From contig NZ_KB849175.1 of assembly GCF_000367925.1 (NCBI RefSeq), positions 87,395-151,394 on the forward strand: a stretch of 64,000 bases of DNA, read 5' to 3'. Shown in pieces: positions 17,815 to 25,490 of the stretch. This stretch comes from Acinetobacter bohemicus ANC 3994 (GTDB lineage Bacteria > Pseudomonadota > Gammaproteobacteria > Pseudomonadales > Moraxellaceae). Position 1 is the first letter of the stretch. Each line of letters opens with the position of its first letter. Position numbers and translations under genes: made by a program. Under the pieces are notes generated by a model, which was given only the letters and a program-made list of their open reading frames with translations, was not told the origin of the DNA and searched no databases.

Positions 17815-19113
17815 ATGGCAAAAACGGCTAGCACACCCGGTCGTCGCTTTATGAAACTTGCCAGTATGACGGCGAGCATCGCAACCAAAACGGTTTCAAA
17901 CTCGATCAAAAATTTTAATGCCGATGAAGAACAAAAAAATGCTTCACGCAGTCAACTTTTTCAAGACATTGGTCTACAAATTGCTGACACCCTTGGGGAA
18001 ATGAAAGGCGCAGTGATGAAAGTGGGGCAAATTGCCTCGCAATATAAAGATGTCTTCCCACCTGAAGTTGCGCGTGCCATTGCCAAATTACAGCGCCAAG
18101 CCCCTGCCATGCCTTTTGCGGAAATTAAAGCACAAGTTGAAAAAGAACTCGGCAAGCCACTGCATCAAATTTTTAAAAGTTTTGATGAACAACCTTTTGC
18201 CGCAGCATCGATTGGTCAAGTGCATAAAGCCCTGCTACCAAATGGTCAGCAGGTGGTGGTTAAAGTGCAATATCCGGGTGTCGATGAAGCCTGCGAAAGT
18301 GATCTTAAACAAGTGCGCTTGGCACTGCGTCTTATGGGCGTACTGAAAGTTGATCGTAAACTACAAGATCAACTGTTTAAAGAAATTCAAGAAAGCTTAG
18401 ACAATGAATTAAATTATGAAATTGAAGCACAAAATTTAGAAGTCGCACGTACCTTCCACCAAAGCTTAGACAGCAAAATTATTATTCCGCAAGTCTATAA
18501 AGACTATTCTTCGCGCCATGTTTTAACCTTGAGCTTAGAACAAGGTGAAAGTATTGAAACGGCCAGCACATGGTCGCAAGCCACCCGAAATGAACTTGGT
18601 CGGCGTTTATTCCGCGCCATTGGACAAGAGATTTTCTATCTCAAACGCTTTCATTGCGACCCGCATCCCGGCAACTTTGCCTTTCGTGAAGATGGCACTG
18701 TGATTATTTATGACTATGGCGGTGTTAAAACATTATCCACTGCAACGGTACAGCACTTTAAACAATTAATACAAGCTGCTCGTGAAGGTAATATTGTCGA
18801 AATAGAACAACAATTGGATACCTTACATGCCATTTCTGCACAAGGGAAGTTTCCAACTGAATTATATAAGCAATGGTTAGAAGTACTTCTGCGCCCACTC
18901 ACCACGCTATATGATTTTGCAGAAAACTCAGCGCATCATGATGGTATGGAATTGATCAAACCCTCATTAAAATATTGGGATGTCTTTAAGCCTTCACCAG
19001 AAACACTGATGGTTAATCGCACGGTATCGGGTCATTATTGGAATATGATTCATTTAAAAATGCATGACAATCTTAACGACTTATTTGACGAGTTAGCTCC
19101 ACCCCGCGCATAA
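17815..19113 (+). CDS. ABC1/UbiB (AarF) family atypical kinase
   Basis: 432 aa. UbiB-family proteins are ATPases that support ubiquinone synthesis in bacteria, though this one is a shorter, soluble form without the C-terminal membrane helices of UbiB, closer to stand-alone AarF-domain proteins. The family KxGQ motif appears as MKVGQIASQ near residue 67, the alanine-rich loop as FAAASIGQVHKA near 135, the lysine as VVVKVQYPG near 155, and the catalytic loop HCDPHPGNFAF and metal motif IYDYGGV near 280-305. The glycine loop of normal kinases is replaced by the Ala-rich loop, as expected. Monocistronic. Confidence 0.9.
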   Translation: MAKTASTPGRRFMKLASMTASIATKTVSNSIKNFNADEEQKNASRSQLFQDIGLQIADTLGEMKGAVMKVGQIASQYKDVFPPEVARAIAKLQRQAPAMPFAEIKAQVEKELGKPLHQIFKSFDEQPFAAASIGQVHKALLPNGQQVVVKVQYPGVDEACESDLKQVRLALRLMGVLKVDRKLQDQLFKEIQESLDNELNYEIEAQNLEVARTFHQSLDSKIIIPQVYKDYSSRHVLTLSLEQGESIETASTWSQATRNELGRRLFRAIGQEIFYLKRFHCDPHPGNFAFREDGTVIIYDYGGVKTLSTATVQHFKQLIQAAREGNIVEIEQQLDTLHAISAQGKFPTELYKQWLEVLLRPLTTLYDFAENSAHHDGMELIKPSLKYWDVFKPSPETLMVNRTVSGHYWNMIHLKMHDNLNDLFDELAPPRA

Positions 19114-19124
19114 AATACGGTTAA

Positions 19125-19151
19125 AACCCAAATGAAGATTTAATTTGGGTT
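19125..19151 (+). terminator. Terminator of the ABC1 family gene
   Basis: Nine-pair perfect stem AACCCAAAT (19125-19133) with 19143-19151; the T tract after it is weak. Confidence 0.6.
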
Positions 19152-19186
19152 CTATTAGGCAAACTATTTTATTTGTAATAATAATT

Positions 19187-19204
19187 GTTATGTTATAACA
19201 TATC
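19187..19204. promoter_or_regulatory. Zur box-like palindrome upstream of the L31 paralogue
   Basis: GTTATGTTATAACATATC has a perfect 14-base palindromic core TATGTTATAACATA. This matches the known gamma-proteobacterial and Acinetobacter Zur operator pattern. It ends 28 bases before the L31 start, a position suited to repression under zinc sufficiency. Confidence 0.7.
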
Positions 19205-19232
19205 TATATTAGCAATAATTTTGGAGCCAACC

Positions 19233-19487
19233 ATGCGTTCTCATATTCACCCAGAGTATCGTGAAGTCTTATTCCATGACACCAATGCTGATGTCTATTT
19301 CATTATTGGCAGTACCTTACAAACACAACAGACAAAAAGTTATCAAGGTCAGGACTATCCCTATGTCACTTTAGATATTTCAAGTGCATCACATCCCTTT
19401 TATACCGGTGAACAACGTCAAACCAATAATGAAGGTCGTGTCGCGAGTTTCAACAAGCGTTTTTCTCGTTTCAAACGCTCACAGTAA
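19233..19487 (+). CDS. rpmE2: 50S ribosomal protein L31 type B (zinc-independent)
   Basis: Ribosomal protein paralogue that replaces zinc-ribbon L31 when zinc is scarce, freeing the metal held by the normal form. 84 aa and without any cysteine, which defines the C-minus type B form. Motifs MRSHIHPEYREVLFHD at the start, SHPFYTG, and the basic end FNKRFSRFK are typical. ATG 19233 has TTGGAG seven bases upstream; the longer frame from 19185 would begin inside the Zur-box-like site and is rejected. Expected to be repressed by Zur. Confidence 0.95.
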   Translation: MRSHIHPEYREVLFHDTNADVYFIIGSTLQTQQTKSYQGQDYPYVTLDISSASHPFYTGEQRQTNNEGRVASFNKRFSRFKRSQ

Positions 19488-19531
19488 GTTAATATTCAAT
19501 TAAGCTCAGCTTGTTATTTTTTAATTATTCA

Positions 19532-19570
19532 GAAGCCTAAGCATCCTCCTCCACTTAGGCTTCTTTTTTT
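19532..19570 (+). terminator. Terminator of rpmE2
   Basis: Ten-pair perfect stem GAAGCCTAAG (19532-19541) with 19554-19563, then a run of T. Confidence 0.85.
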
Positions 19571-19620
19571 ATCTGCTGTATTGAGAGCAAAAAACCTTGC
19601 GCTTTTATTGACTGGCTGTT

Positions 19621-20001
19621 TTATTTACTGGCTAATAGCGCTTGAAAGAGATAAAAACCCAACGCCAAAACCATCACACCAACCATCACACTTGACATGA
19701 CATAGAGCAAAGCAAGTAGCGGTTGACCATGTTTTAACAGCTGAAATGTTTCTAAACCAAAACTGGAAAATGTGGTAAAGCCACCTAAAATACCCACCAT
19801 CAAAAACAGACGCGCTTCATTTTGCAAAATGGGAAATTTTTGACTATAAGCAAAAAAGATTCCTGCCAGTAAACAGCCCACAATATTGATCCACCATGTA
19901 CCCCATGGAAACAAATTTGTCGGTTTCAGCAAAAACACCCCTGCACCATAACGCAAACTTGCGCCAATAGCGCCGCCCAAAGCCACCCATAGCCAACTCA
20001 T
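19621..20001 (-). CDS. crcB: Fluoride ion channel CrcB (Fluc)
   Basis: 126 aa, four hydrophobic spans, forms dual-topology dimers that export fluoride. Family motifs: GGAIGASLRYG near residue 10, PWGTWWINIVGCLLAG near 32-47, and GILGGFTTFSSFGLET near 72-87, whose Phe and Ser/Thr residues line the fluoride path. Start at ATG 20001 with a GGTGA ribosome site; the frame extends to 20172 but the extra 57 residues are not family-like and overlap the start of the next gene. I looked for a fluoride riboswitch upstream and did not see one. Confidence 0.93.
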   Translation of the reverse strand: MSWLWVALGGAIGASLRYGAGVFLLKPTNLFPWGTWWINIVGCLLAGIFFAYSQKFPILQNEARLFLMVGILGGFTTFSSFGLETFQLLKHGQPLLALLYVMSSVMVGVMVLALGFYLFQALLASK

Positions 20002-20160
20002 TTTTTCACCCAATATCGGCTGTCTATAGCACAGCCCTGTCCAGATTAGGCCCTTACTTTTGCACGAATCCAGCCGTTTTACAAAGAAATAATGCTGAAT
20101 AAAATGCCTAAAAATTGCTATAGTCTCGCCATTAAATTCACTCTTTCTCTGGATTAAAAA

Positions 20161-20496
20161 ATGATGGCTCAAGATTTATTAACACAACTTCAAACAGGTG
20201 AAGCGAAATTTACCGATGTGATTGCTTATATTGAAGCACGTTATAATCACACTCCAACTGCATTTAAAAATGGGCAACAGGCCAATGCTGCAACTGAAAA
20301 TCAAGGCAGTGCAAAAGTATTTTCTTTTGCCCAGCTCAATGGTTTAGATCAAGCACAAACCTTAAGTTTATTTGCGGAACATTACGCCGCAGTTTTAGCC
20401 ACACCAGAAGCAACGGACCATCAAAATATTCGCCAGTTTATGTTAAACGGTTGGGATGGTATCCAATTTGAAAGCGAAGCGTTAGCTGCCAAATAA
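20161..20496 (+). CDS. HopJ type III effector family protein
   Basis: 111 aa. Named after a Pseudomonas syringae protein, but this family is widespread in non-pathogens with no secretion system and its role is unknown. Matches by FxxVIAYIEARYNHTPTAFKNG (with the conserved YxxxPTxFxNG pattern), KVFSFAQLNGL, LFAEHYAAVLATP and NIRQFMLNGWDGI. Start ATG 20161 or 20164. Divergent from crcB. No type III secretion genes are in the window, so an effector role is not implied. Confidence 0.88.
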   Translation: MMAQDLLTQLQTGEAKFTDVIAYIEARYNHTPTAFKNGQQANAATENQGSAKVFSFAQLNGLDQAQTLSLFAEHYAAVLATPEATDHQNIRQFMLNGWDGIQFESEALAAK

Positions 20497-20528
20497 ATTT
20501 CTGATCTAAAAATATCTCTTTAATAGAG

Positions 20529-20837
20529 TAATGTCAGTCAGTTAAGGGTTTTAGAAATAAAGTCCTTAGCTTTCTAGTTATTCACGACGGAGTCTTATAT
20601 TTTTTAAATCAAATACTTGGAGCTCATCTATTACTTTGGATAAGCCCAAAGTAATCAAAGGCATTTGTCATCCGCAAAACTCGCCAAATACCTTTTATTG
20701 ATTGATTAATCGCAGAAACCTTACCTTTTTAAAATGGTTTTGCCTCGAACAGTTGCGGATGACGTTTCCGCGTATTGAATAACATCATAAATTTAAAAAA
20801 TAAAAAAGCCAGTCAGTTTCTTAACTGACTGGCATTA
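20529..20837. mobile_element. Non-autonomous repeat element, copy 1 (about 309 bp)
   Basis: Ends TAATGTCAGTCAGTTAAG (20529-20546) and its reverse complement with one mismatch (20820-20837). The body matches copy 2 (26080-26385, inverted) at roughly nine of ten positions by eye. Flanking 13-mers 20516-20528 and 20838-20850 agree at 12 positions and look like a target duplication. No coding frame. Inside are an 11-base inverted pair GTCATCCGCAA (20667-20677) / 20753-20763 and a small hairpin ACTTTGG...CCAAAGT. The right end holds an outward hairpin (see terminator at 20802-20832). It lies between convergent hopJ-family and 20877 genes. Confidence 0.85.
20802..20832 (-). terminator. Terminator carried by repeat copy 1
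   Basis: GCCAGTCAGTT (20808-20818) pairs with 20822-20832 around a four-base loop; on the minus strand the stem is followed by six T. It sits where transcription of the 20877-21440 gene should stop. Confidence 0.8.
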
Positions 20838-20876
20838 CTCTTTAATAAAGAGGGCTTTTTGCACTCGTTTCAACCA

Positions 20877-21440
20877 TTAGCCTTTTACTTTTTCAATCCA
20901 TTCAATTGAGCTGACCCGAAAAAGTTCACATGCCCCATCTCCAGTATCTGTGGGGGTTAAAGATGATGTCCAAACCAAATCTTTATCTTTAATTTCAACC
21001 AAATCGCCCTTTAAACGGACTAAATCACCACGTTTTACATTTTTAATTTGCTTGGCAATCGTTGGGTTTGCAGGAATGATATGCATATTCGACACCATCT
21101 GCATTGCTTGCTCTTTAGGCACAGGCAGACGATCAATTTTCCAATTCAAATAACGGTCATATTGATTGACAGAGATATGGCGTGCAATTTCAGGTTCAGC
21201 AAATAAGCCCCAACTGACCGCATAATCAATCGGCGAAAATTTTGCTTGTTCATCGTGGCTATAAATTTTCGACCCTAAAATACGAAAGTCCCCTTTAAAG
21301 GGTTGCAGCATTTTAAGCGATTGTTCTTTCGATATTGGCATCAAACCTTTAGAAATATTATGATCGACAGATGATGCACTGGCACTCACGTGTAGCATGC
21401 TGGTCGCAAGTAAAGCACTGAATAATAATTGCCGAGTCAT
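20877..21440 (-). CDS. Conserved secreted protein of unknown function, GACEL-motif family
   Basis: 187 aa with a signal peptide ending near SASA (about residue 22), so periplasmic. It belongs to a widespread family without an assigned function that I recognise by its pattern: FSPIDYAVSWGLFAEPEIARHI, then a Q..RYLNW motif, NMHIIPANPTIAKQI, GDLVRLKGDLVEI, WTSSLTPTDTGDGACELFRV. A diverged relative is encoded at 22250-22843. Three residue types common to the family (D/W in PIDYAVSWG, H in NMHIIP, SSL..DTGDGACE) are conserved here. Monocistronic, ends at the terminator supplied by the repeat element. Confidence 0.8.
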   Translation of the reverse strand: MTRQLLFSALLATSMLHVSASASSVDHNISKGLMPISKEQSLKMLQPFKGDFRILGSKIYSHDEQAKFSPIDYAVSWGLFAEPEIARHISVNQYDRYLNWKIDRLPVPKEQAMQMVSNMHIIPANPTIAKQIKNVKRGDLVRLKGDLVEIKDKDLVWTSSLTPTDTGDGACELFRVSSIEWIEKVKG

Positions 21441-21616
21441 CTCTATACCCTCAAAACGAATTTCTATCTTCTAGTTTTTATCTTAAGTGATGAAACTGAA
21501 ATAACCATATCGACTTGGTAACAATAGAGATATATTCAGTCACTTTTTTGTCTTATTATTCGATCAGAATAGCCATTAAGCTGAGCATAGACACATAAAG
21601 AACAATCAACTGAATC

Positions 21617-22243
21617 ATGATTTATAAATTTTATCAGCAACACATTTTTCCGCATTTACTCAATCAAGTGATGCAAACGCCCAGCCTCATGGATCAGCGT
21701 CGGCAACTGCTGTTGCCTATTGCGGGTGACGTATTAGAAATTGGCTTTGGGACAGGGGTGAATCTGCCTTTTTATCAAAATGTCGAAACACTGTATGCAC
21801 TAGAACCGAATGCCGATCTTTATCAACTGGCGGCCAAACGCATCCATGAAAGTGCAATTCATGTCCAACACATTCAAGCCTATGCAGAAAAATTACCTTT
21901 TGCCGATGCCAGCCTTGATCATATTGTCAGTACATGGACTTTATGTAGCATTGAAAACTTAGCACAAGCTTTAATTGAAATGTATCGCGTGCTAAAACCA
22001 ACTGGGACGTTACATCTAGTCGAACATGTTCAGTATCAGGACAATGCAAAACTTCAGCATTTACAAAACTTACTCACGCCCATTCAGAAACGTCTTGCCG
22101 ATGGTTGTCATCTCAACCGTAATATTGAACAGGCATTACGCGATGCGCATTTCGAATTTACCGAGCAACATTATTTTGCTGCGCAAGGTATTCCTAAGCT
22201 TGCACAGCGCATGTTCTTTGCCCGTGCGCAAAAATGTAGCTGA
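21617..22243 (+). CDS. Class I SAM-dependent methyltransferase
   Basis: 208 aa. SAM-binding motif VLEIGFGTGVNLPFY (about 39-53), acidic motif LEPNADLY (about 62), LPFADASLDHIVSTWTLCSI (motif for Methyltransf_11, about 93-112), and a GTLHLVEHVQ strand. The last motif and the size resemble the METTL7/UbiE-like group acting on small or lipid thiols, but the substrate cannot be read. Lies between the two GACEL-family genes on the opposite strand, whose 22250 member is convergent and only six bases away. Confidence 0.85.
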   Translation: MIYKFYQQHIFPHLLNQVMQTPSLMDQRRQLLLPIAGDVLEIGFGTGVNLPFYQNVETLYALEPNADLYQLAAKRIHESAIHVQHIQAYAEKLPFADASLDHIVSTWTLCSIENLAQALIEMYRVLKPTGTLHLVEHVQYQDNAKLQHLQNLLTPIQKRLADGCHLNRNIEQALRDAHFEFTEQHYFAAQGIPKLAQRMFFARAQKCS

Positions 22244-22249
22244 GTAAAA

Positions 22250-22843
22250 CTATTTTAAAATACTGAGCGAATGCACGCGCAAAATAGCGCAGTTTTGACG
22301 CTGTGCTGGGAAATTTTGACCGACGCTAAAAATGTGCTGTGCAGCAATTGAATTGACCTCAACCCAATCCCCAGTGAAGTAAACTCTTTGCCCAGTGCGA
22401 AGCTGACGTAATTGATCTGCCACACGCTCACTATTGGCAATAACACTGACATTTAGACTGTCGGCGTAAATATCCTCTGCACTTAAACGGGCTGTTGATT
22501 TGAGCTTGAATTGATAACAGCGTTGTTGTTGCTCAAATTCGACCTGTTTTAAGTTCAACTTATGGCTTAATTTTCCAGTTCCCAATAACAAGTCAATATT
22601 ACTGAGATACGCCAAATCATTAAAACTTCCCACTACAGGTGATGCAGGATGTAAAGATCGTCTTGCTGGGCTGTAATAGCGTTTCTCTAGCAGCACATAT
22701 TCACCTGAAAAATCATCCAGATGTTTAAGCTGAAAATTTTTCAATACTCCGACTTGTTGTAAATGCGGAATGGCACGAAAATAGGAAGACCATATCCAGA
22801 TCATCAAAGCAAATAAAATGAAAGTGATGATGAGCTTATTCAT
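22250..22843 (-). CDS. Membrane-anchored protein, diverged relative of the 20877 protein
   Basis: 197 aa with one N-terminal hydrophobic anchor (residues 3-21). Unknown function. The second half parallels the 20877 protein: SVIANSERVADQLRQLRTG against HIIPANPTIAKQIKNVKRG, then VYFTGDWVEV against VRLKGDLVEI, and a Cys before the final strand (NCAILRV against ACELFRV). The N-terminal half lacks the PxDYAxxWG motif in recognisable form. Probably co-transcribed after 22862-23329, whose stop lies 18 bases upstream. Relationship is an inference from motif order. Confidence 0.65.
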   Translation of the reverse strand: MNKLIITFILFALMIWIWSSYFRAIPHLQQVGVLKNFQLKHLDDFSGEYVLLEKRYYSPARRSLHPASPVVGSFNDLAYLSNIDLLLGTGKLSHKLNLKQVEFEQQQRCYQFKLKSTARLSAEDIYADSLNVSVIANSERVADQLRQLRTGQRVYFTGDWVEVNSIAAQHIFSVGQNFPAQRQNCAILRVHSLSILK

Positions 22844-22861
22844 TCGACCATCAATCTCGGT

Positions 22862-23329
22862 TTAATCATCAAAGTCGATGCGAATCGTTTCAAACCGTAC
22901 TCGACCTTGGGCAATGGCTTGAGCAATCGCTTGCTGTCCTTTGGTCAATCGTGCGCCGCCACTTTTAATATCAATCAGCACCACTTCGATGTCCTCTGCC
23001 CGACCTTCACCATCACGAAAGTCGCTATAACCATCAAACACCACATAATCAACAGGATCACCTAAGAATTTGGCATCGCTGGGTAAGTATTGAAACTCAG
23101 GCATGATCGGCGCCAGTTGCTCCGCCATTTTTCCTTTTAATACTGCACGACTGGTATTCACACTACGCTTTTGTGCACTGACCAAAGCCTGTTGATGTTC
23201 CAATTCCAATTCCGCAATGTATTGCTCATACTCTGCTTTTACCCGTCCGTTACGAGTATTGCTTAAAATTAAGGTGGTTAAAACCACCCCAATACATGTA
23301 CCAATCAGCATTGCCATCCAAATGGACAT
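22862..23329 (-). CDS. Membrane-anchored Holliday junction resolvase-related endonuclease family protein
   Basis: 155 aa. An N-terminal membrane helix (about 3-22) is followed by a charged coiled-coil stretch (about 28-70) and then a nuclease-like fold: MAEQLAPIMPEF, FLGDPVDYVVFDGYSD, EVVLIDIKSGGARLTKGQQAI. The D...D.K pattern with a following QxxI is the PD-(D/E)XK arrangement of proteins annotated as related to archaeal Holliday junction resolvases. Cellular role is not known. Divergent from parA-like 23450 and upstream of 22250. Confidence 0.8.
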   Translation of the reverse strand: MSIWMAMLIGTCIGVVLTTLILSNTRNGRVKAEYEQYIAELELEHQQALVSAQKRSVNTSRAVLKGKMAEQLAPIMPEFQYLPSDAKFLGDPVDYVVFDGYSDFRDGEGRAEDIEVVLIDIKSGGARLTKGQQAIAQAIAQGRVRFETIRIDFDD

Positions 23330-23449
23330 TATTTTTTCCTAATCTAAAAAAGTACTATCACATGAATTTTTAAGACTTTTGTCATGTGTCATATTCACGG
23401 CATCAAACAATGATATGCTAGGGTCGAGCAGAATAAAATCATCAGGGTC

Positions 23450-24094
23450 ATGAAAACAATCTTAATTGCCAATCAAAAGGGTGGATGTGGGAAAACCATT
23501 ACCGCGATTAATCTCGCTGCCGCTTTAGCACAAAAGGGTTATCGGGTTGCACTTGCCGATGCAGATAACCAAAAATCAACTTTACAATGGCTGAAACAGC
23601 GCCCTAAAGAAGCCCCGCCCATTCAAGACCTCGACTGGCGTCAAGGAAAATCCATTGGTGATGCACCGACCAATATAGAGTATCTCATTATTGATGCGCC
23701 CGGTGCGCTTTCAGGCGATCATGCCGAACAGCTGATCAGTGAAGCCCACACCATCATTACTCCCTTACAACCGTCATTTTTTGATATCGACAGTACGCGC
23801 CGTTTCTTAAAACATTTACAAGAAATTAAACGGATTCGTAAAGGCAAAGTACAAATTTTACTTTTGGCCAATCGGGTCAAAGCCAATAGCGCCAGTGCTA
23901 AAGATATTCAAGATTTTTTCAGCAAAATTGAACAACAACCGGTGGCTTGGATTTCGGAACGCACGGCTTATGGGCAATTGGCAATGCACGGCTTAACGGT
24001 GTTTGATAAAACGCAAAAAAATTATTTAGGCATGCAAAATCAGTGGCAACCGGTCTTAAATGCAATTATTGATGATCCAACCAAGTGGTTTTAG
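23450..24094 (+). CDS. ParA family ATPase, orphan
   Basis: 214 aa MinD/ParA-type ATPase. The deviant Walker A is ANQKGGCGKTITAINLA (residues 7-23), switch I region DADNQKSTLQWL, and Walker B YLIIDAPGAL near 78-87. No parB lies beside it and the length is short for chromosomal ParA, so it is more likely an orphan cargo-positioning ATPase than the chromosome partition protein. It is divergent from the endonuclease-related membrane protein. Partner unknown. Confidence 0.88.
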   Translation: MKTILIANQKGGCGKTITAINLAAALAQKGYRVALADADNQKSTLQWLKQRPKEAPPIQDLDWRQGKSIGDAPTNIEYLIIDAPGALSGDHAEQLISEAHTIITPLQPSFFDIDSTRRFLKHLQEIKRIRKGKVQILLLANRVKANSASAKDIQDFFSKIEQQPVAWISERTAYGQLAMHGLTVFDKTQKNYLGMQNQWQPVLNAIIDDPTKWF

Positions 24095-24204
24095 TGGATT
24101 AAAAGCATCTAAGGTCAGCCGCAGAAAACCAATGAGTTTATTCATTATTCACTAGAACTTACTCAGCTTTCATTTTCGATCGCTTTTTTTTCAGTTAAGA
24201 TGGC

Positions 24205-25368
24205 ATGGACCTTAGAAACAAATCAGTGAATGCAGTGCAACAGTACGCGCCAACATTACAAAAAGTATTATTATTTGGATTGTTTTTTATCCTCCTGTTT
24301 TTGAGTTTTAACGTTCTCAAATATTTTATTGTGCCTGTACTTTGGGCGGCCATTATTGCCTATATGACTTGGCCGTTGTATCACTCTATTCATCGCTGGT
24401 GTGGCTCACGCGCCACACTCAGTGCGACCATTATGATCAGCCTGATCATTTTACTGATTGGTATTCCACTGACCTTCGGTATTTTTATGCTGCAACATGA
24501 AGGTCGAAACTTATACTATGAATTGCAAAAACAAGTTTTTTCAGGTCATCTTAATGTGCCGCAATTTATTCGGGATTTGCCCTTTATTGGTAAGGAAATT
24601 AGCCGAACGCTGCATGACATTAATACTGACCCCAATAGTATTGTGCAAACGGTTTCAACATGGATTCAAGGTCATCTCAATTACGGTCGTTTCGTTTTAA
24701 ATGAAATTGGTAAAAACATCGTTAAACTGTGTTTTGCCGTATTGTCGCTCTTCTTTTTTTACCGTGATGGTCAAACCATTCTCAATCAAGTCAGTAAAGC
24801 CTTGGAAATGATTATTGGCCCACGCGTACATCATTATTTAGACACCATTTCTGAAACCACCCGTGCCGTTGTTTATGGTGTAGGGCTAACAGCCGTTGCA
24901 CAAGCAGGATTAGCCGGTTTAAGTTATTTCGTCGCAGGTGTACCCAACCCAATGGTCCTTACCATTGTGACATTCATCTTGGCACTGATTCCATTTGGAA
25001 CCCCGCTGGCTTATGGGGCTGTCTCTTTATGGTTGTTCTCACAAGGTCAAACCATCGAAGCCATTGGCGTTATGACATGGGGAGTCTGTATTGTCAGTAC
25101 CTCGGATAATGTGATCCGCCCCTTGGTCATTTCAGGTGCCACACAAATTCCATTTTTACTGATTATGTTCGGTGTATTGGGTGGTATTGCCAGTTTTGGT
25201 CTGGTCGGCTTATTTATTGGCCCTGTTATTCTTGCAGTTTTGCTGGCGATTTGGCGTGAATGGCTACATGAAACCAATGACTTTAATGCCCTCATGATGC
25301 CAAAATCGACACTGGCGTATGATCTTGATGACGAAGAAGACCCACCACCGAGTAACGATAAAAATTAA
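24205..25368 (+). CDS. AI-2E family transporter (PerM/YdgG-like)
   Basis: 387 aa membrane protein of the AI-2 exporter-like family; members include proposed autoinducer exporters and Na/H antiporters, so the substrate is open. About eight hydrophobic spans; the long periplasmic region (about 95-165) between early helices and the late motifs IPFGTPLAYGAV, SDNVIRPLVISGATQIPFLLIMFGVLGGIASFGLVGLFIGP are family hallmarks (shown here in parts). ATG 24205 is used; GTG 24226 is a possible alternative. The C-terminus is acidic (DDEEDPPP). Confidence 0.85.
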   Translation: MDLRNKSVNAVQQYAPTLQKVLLFGLFFILLFLSFNVLKYFIVPVLWAAIIAYMTWPLYHSIHRWCGSRATLSATIMISLIILLIGIPLTFGIFMLQHEGRNLYYELQKQVFSGHLNVPQFIRDLPFIGKEISRTLHDINTDPNSIVQTVSTWIQGHLNYGRFVLNEIGKNIVKLCFAVLSLFFFYRDGQTILNQVSKALEMIIGPRVHHYLDTISETTRAVVYGVGLTAVAQAGLAGLSYFVAGVPNPMVLTIVTFILALIPFGTPLAYGAVSLWLFSQGQTIEAIGVMTWGVCIVSTSDNVIRPLVISGATQIPFLLIMFGVLGGIASFGLVGLFIGPVILAVLLAIWREWLHETNDFNALMMPKSTLAYDLDDEEDPPPSNDKN

Positions 25369-25490
25369 GCTAAAAGATTAGGCTTAAAGGTTAAGAAACT
25401 CATACATTCAAATACTTAATCAGCATTGAATTGTATCCTCTGCCTTGATTGAATGACCAAGGTCATTATAAAAGAAAAGGATGCAACTCA

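Noticed and set aside
20002..20110. Fluoride riboswitch upstream of crcB
   Set aside because: The conserved bases and pseudoknot pattern of the crcB motif were not found.
20002..20172. N-terminal extension of crcB
   Set aside because: The extra residues are unlike the family, overlap the divergent hopJ-family start, and ATG 20001 has a ribosome site.
20161..20496. Evidence for a type III secretion effector
   Set aside because: The HopJ name is historical; no secretion genes are present and the family occurs in many non-pathogens.
20497..20876. Transposase remnant inside the repeat
   Set aside because: All frames are broken by stops and both copies lack any conserved frame.
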